A stretch of DNA of 7,741 nucleotides. Source: an uncultured Collinsella sp. GTDB taxonomy: Bacteria > Actinomycetota > Coriobacteriia > Coriobacteriales > Coriobacteriaceae. The stretch spans positions 1 to 7,741 of the forward strand of contig CABQJJ010000079.1 in assembly GCA_902464485.1 (NCBI GenBank). Reading direction: 5' to 3'. Shown here piece by piece: positions 4,741 through 7,741 of the stretch. Positions within the stretch are counted from its first letter, which is position 1, and every line of letters begins with the position of its first letter. The notes under the pieces are model-generated. The model saw only the letters and a program-made list of their open reading frames with translations, did not search any database and was not told where the DNA came from. The position numbers and the translations under genes are program-made.

Positions 4741-6621
4741 CTAAATCGTGGGAAACGCGACGACGTCGGCAGGGCGCGCCAACGTTTCGGCGATACGGTC
4801 TTGCACCTCAAGCAGGCAGTCGAGCAGTAGCGGGTTAAACTCACCGCACTTGCCGTCCAGAATCATCTGAATCGCTTCCTGGTGCGGGATGGCGTCCTTG
4901 TACACGCGCACGCTCGTGAGCGCATCGTATACGTCGGCCACCGAGACCACCTGCGCGGCAATGGGAATGTCGTCGCCCTTAAGGCCGTCGGGATAGCCCT
5001 TGCCGTCCCAACGCTCGTGGTGCCAGCGCGCGATCTGGTATGCGTACTCCAACAAGGAATTGCCGGCATGCTGACGGCCCAACTCAAGCAGCATATCTGC
5101 GCCGAGGGTGGTGTGGGTCTTCATAATCTCGAACTCCTCGGACGTCAGGCGTCCGGGCTTGTTGAGGATCGCGTCGTCGATCGACATCTTGCCGATATCG
5201 TGCAGCGCCGAGGCCATAGCGATCGTGGAGCGCTGTTCGTTGTCGAGCGGGAACTTGTCGCTGCGATGCACCAGGCAGCCCAACAGCAGCTCGGTCAGCT
5301 TTTCGATATGCGTGACGTGCAGGCCGCTCTCGCCGTTGCGGAGCTCCATGACGCCGGCCATGATATCGATCAGCATGCGGCTGTTCTTGACGCGCACGTT
5401 GTATTGCTGAGACAGCAGGTTTGTCAGGCGACGCTGCTTGGCATACAGGCGGATGGTATTACTCACGCGGCGGCGCACGACGCGCGCGTCGAACGGACGG
5501 TTGATGTAATCCGATGCACCCAGCTCGTAGGCGCGCAGCACCACGTCGTCGGAATCTTCGCTCGAAATCATAATGACGGGCAGGTTATCGGCGGCAGATC
5601 GACGTGACAGATCGCCCAGCACCTCAAAGCCGTTCATGCCCGGCATGATGATGTCGAGCAGCACAAGCGACAGCTCATCGCCGTAGCGGTCGACCATATC
5701 GAGCGCCGCGCGGCCGTTGTCTGCTTCCAGGATGCGATATTCGTCCTTGAGCATCTCGTTGAGGATGACACGGTTCATCTCGGAGTCATCAACGATAAGA
5801 ATCGAAGGCTTATCGCTTTGGAAGGTCTCGATTGCATCGGCATCCGTCACGACCGTACCGGGCTTTGCCTTGGCATGGCTCAACAATTGGACCGCGCGGC
5901 TCACGCCCTCGTCGACCGTATCGCCATTGATGTGAACACCGCCCACGCATGCCGACAGGCTCACATGCTCATGACCCGGAACAATCGTGGCGTGGACGGC
6001 ATCGGATACATGACGTAGACGACGGGCGAAGTCATCGGAGGGGATATTGGGCATGACGGCCACAAACTTGTCGCAGCCAAGGCGCACAAGTTCGTCAGTC
6101 GAACGAATGCCGCTGCGAATCGCCGCCGCCACAGCGCCGAGCGCGAGATCGCCGGCATGACGGCCACAGGTATCGTTGAAGACCCTAAAATCATCAAGGT
6201 CGATCATCGCAACGCCGGCGTTCATGCGGGCGCTGCGAAGCTTTTCCTCGTAATATCGGCGATTATGCACGCTCGTCAGCACATCGGTGTAGACAAGGTC
6301 CTCTTCTGCGGCCTCTTGTTCATCGATAGGGCGCACCATCAGCAAAACGTGAGGCTCGCCCTCGACCGTCAAAGAGCGCACACGGGCACGGTACTCAACG
6401 CCGTCGTTGAGCAGCCGCTCCGATATCTCATCGGAGCTTGCCATGGCCTCAAGACTTGACTGGCGCAGGCAAGGGCACCGATCGCCGGCGAGCAGGCAGT
6501 TGCGGTCGCTCTTGACCTGATCGGCCGACAGCAGACGCACCACGGGGTAGATCTTCGCGGCGCGGGCCACCTCGGCGGCAGCCTCTTCGTCGGTTAGATT
6601 GGCCTCGTGATCATTGAGCAT
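4741..6621 (-). CDS. Degenerate GGDEF - receiver - HD-GYP protein, probable c-di-GMP phosphodiesterase
   Basis: This 626-residue cytoplasmic protein joins four parts. Residues 1-105 form an unassigned, perhaps PAS-like region with a C-x6-C-x-C cluster (42, 49, 51). Residues 108-265 form a GGDEF domain: the DLDDF-x3-ND segment (141-150) is present, but the signature reads GCDKF (182-186), and RSTD (173-176), five residues before it, matches the c-di-GMP inhibitory site. Residues 273-390 form a receiver domain with acidic pair Asp278/279, phospho-acceptor Asp323 and Ser353/354, but Arg375 replaces the usual lysine. Residues 415-615 form an HD-GYP phosphodiesterase with HD 474-475, Lys478, His503, HH 534-535, GYP 542-544 and Asp563, all as in active family members. 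It should degrade c-di-GMP and not make it. I chose the ATG at 6621, with GAAAGG upstream; an in-frame ATG at 6684 adds 21 residues but lacks a ribosome site. The HPt gene follows in the same operon. Confidence 0.92.
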   Translation of the reverse strand: MLNDHEANLTDEEAAAEVARAAKIYPVVRLLSADQVKSDRNCLLAGDRCPCLRQSSLEAMASSDEISERLLNDGVEYRARVRSLTVEGEPHVLLMVRPIDEQEAAEEDLVYTDVLTSVHNRRYYEEKLRSARMNAGVAMIDLDDFRVFNDTCGRHAGDLALGAVAAAIRSGIRSTDELVRLGCDKFVAVMPNIPSDDFARRLRHVSDAVHATIVPGHEHVSLSACVGGVHINGDTVDEGVSRAVQLLSHAKAKPGTVVTDADAIETFQSDKPSILIVDDSEMNRVILNEMLKDEYRILEADNGRAALDMVDRYGDELSLVLLDIIMPGMNGFEVLGDLSRRSAADNLPVIMISSEDSDDVVLRAYELGASDYINRPFDARVVRRRVSNTIRLYAKQRRLTNLLSQQYNVRVKNSRMLIDIMAGVMELRNGESGLHVTHIEKLTELLLGCLVHRSDKFPLDNEQRSTIAMASALHDIGKMSIDDAILNKPGRLTSEEFEIMKTHTTLGADMLLELGRQHAGNSLLEYAYQIARWHHERWDGKGYPDGLKGDDIPIAAQVVSVADVYDALTSVRVYKDAIPHQEAIQMILDGKCGEFNPLLLDCLLEVQDRIAETLARPADVVAFPTI

Positions 6622-6833
6622 ACGGGGGGCCTTTCGGTCGATGCGTTTGATAGCAATAGGTATCAAATGGTATAAGGGTAGCATCTTGTCAATGCAGGCA
6701 AGCGCGCGAATATCGTTACATTTTCATGAGTTGGCAGACGGTATGTTTGGGACTGCGGACGCAAGGTTTTGGGGGTATTTGTTAACACCGCCGAAACGCT
6801 TGCAAGTGTCGGCCGTTTTGGTTGGCACAATTG

Positions 6834-7631
6834 CTACGACCCCAGGATGCCGCGGACGGCATGGGCTGCCGGCGCTGGGCGGTCACGCAGGCCATTATGC
6901 GCGCCGGGAATCGTCACGAGCGGGCAGCCTAGTAGCTCTGCCGCCGTCTGTGTGCCTGCCTCGCGGGTCGTGCCGATCGAGAGCTCACCCAAGAGCACGG
7001 CGGCCATGGCCTTTGATGCGCGAGCGCGGTCCCAATCGGGGACATAGGTCATGGTGGCCTCGTATTCGTTTGCCATAAAGCTGCGCCCGTTGCGCAGGGC
7101 GTGCTTGGCTTCCGCCTCGGTTGTTTTGGGAGCTTCGGGATCGGGCTCGCCGATGGCGCCCAAGAAGACCCTCAATGCCCTCGAGACCTTCCCCGCCGCA
7201 ATCATGTCGAGCAAAATGGGAGCCGCGCCCAGGCCAACGCCCTCGCCCGTCACGGCGGGCTCATGCAGGATCGCACGCGAGACGACAGCCGGGTTTGTAC
7301 GAAGAAGCTCCAGGGCAACCAGCGTACCGGCACTGTGCGCGAGCACGTTTGCCGGAGCGCCGACGTACTCGATTACGGTTTGCAGATCGGCGGCCTGAGC
7401 GGCGAGGTCGTAGCGGCCGTCCGCAGCATCGCCGCTCTCGCCGCAGCCGCGACGGTCGTAGGTAATTACGCGATAGTCGCGGCTGAGCTCGCGGGCGATA
7501 CCGTCAAAAAAGACGCCGTCGACGCAGGCGCCGTGAACGCATACCAAAGCAGGCGCATCGGGCAACACGCCCGGTCTGGCATACTCGTGGCAGACAATCG
7601 CGGTGCCCGCATTCTCAACCGTAAAATCCAT
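6834..7631 (-). CDS. Alpha/beta hydrolase
   Basis: This 265-residue protein belongs to the alpha/beta hydrolase fold superfamily, normally soluble serine hydrolases. It shows the oxyanion motif CVHGACVDG (31-39), the RVITYDRRGCGES block (54-66), the nucleophile elbow AHSAG (Ser100 in place of the usual GHSxG context), and the C-terminal IPGAHNGL with catalytic His245. The acid position normally holds Asp; here the strand reads LLGELSIG, so Glu216 is the candidate acid. The length is typical. The ATG at 7631 has TAGGA about nine bases upstream. The substrate cannot be deduced: esterase, lactonase or haloperoxidase-like annotations would all fit. It is on the same strand as the c-di-GMP gene but 212 bp upstream of it, so it is probably a separate unit. 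Its GC content is high (41 of 60 in line 7141). Confidence 0.87.
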   Translation of the reverse strand: MDFTVENAGTAIVCHEYARPGVLPDAPALVCVHGACVDGVFFDGIARELSRDYRVITYDRRGCGESGDAADGRYDLAAQAADLQTVIEYVGAPANVLAHSAGTLVALELLRTNPAVVSRAILHEPAVTGEGVGLGAAPILLDMIAAGKVSRALRVFLGAIGEPDPEAPKTTEAEAKHALRNGRSFMANEYEATMTYVPDWDRARASKAMAAVLLGELSIGTTREAGTQTAAELLGCPLVTIPGAHNGLRDRPAPAAHAVRGILGS

Positions 7632-7741
7632 GTTGTGGTCCTATCGTCAACGCCGTCCGGCCGCGTCAAGGTGTGGCTTGGCTGTTTTGGCGTCATTTGT
7701 ACAGAAACGAACGCGTTTACTCTACCCGTCTGGCGCCCTTT

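Noticed and set aside
4882..5607. 241-codon plus-strand open frame opposite the receiver/HD-GYP region
   Set aside because: The minus strand here encodes clear receiver and HD-GYP motifs; the plus-strand product is a low-complexity shadow with no domain.
6669..6692. TTGACA and TATACC on the minus strand upstream of the c-di-GMP gene as a promoter
   Set aside because: The spacer is only 12 bases, too short for a sigma-70 promoter; no better -10 is found at 16-18 bases. A promoter in 6622-6833 is likely but cannot be located.
6789..6815. Imperfect palindrome around CTTGCAAG downstream of the hydrolase as a terminator
   Set aside because: The stem is broken by a two-base bulge and no T tract follows on the minus strand, so terminator function is not supported.
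7632..7741. Possible promoter or gene start at the right edge
   Set aside because: No -35/-10 pair with acceptable spacing and no supported open frame was found in the last 110 bases.

Overview
The window looks like a piece of chromosome from a moderately GC-rich anaerobic actinobacterium. My best guess is Coriobacteriia, close to Collinsella. This rests on overall gene style (GC-rich housekeeping genes, a DUF2975/YozG-type regulator pair, a large c-di-GMP signalling protein) and not on any marker gene. Nearly everything is on the minus strand. Only the truncated gene at the left edge reads on the plus strand.

Left edge (1-465): the C-terminal half of a class I glutamine-amidotransferase-like peptidase C26 (gamma-glutamyl-GABA hydrolase family), followed by a GC-rich hairpin terminator.

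Region 497-3149 is the most interesting part. Read on the minus strand, a strong sigma-70-type promoter drives a 42-residue six-cysteine microprotein that is easy to miss because it is so short. A hairpin with a T-rich tail follows, then three overlapping genes for a dedicated ABC transporter (ATPase, permease, permease). The layout fits a small modified peptide or bacteriocin with its own export/immunity pump, the hairpin setting high peptide and lower transporter expression. No maturation enzyme or leader peptidase is present here. Sampled lines of this block are more AT-rich than the flanks, which may point to acquisition.

Region 3188-4140: a membrane protein of the DUF2975 type followed by a small Cro/CI-type (YozG-like) DNA-binding protein, translationally coupled, with a candidate operator upstream and a clear terminator separating them from the peptide operon.

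Region 4200-4320: an intergenic repeat-like zone with a perfect 18-bp inverted repeat.

Region 4361-6621: a two-gene signalling operon. The first gene encodes an N-terminal cysteine-containing region, a degenerate GGDEF domain that keeps its c-di-GMP inhibitory-site motif, a receiver domain and an apparently intact HD-GYP phosphodiesterase. The second encodes a lone HPt protein that could pass phosphate to or from the receiver. No histidine kinase is in view.

Right edge (6834-7631): an alpha/beta hydrolase, probably its own transcription unit. The last 110 bases contain no gene I can support.
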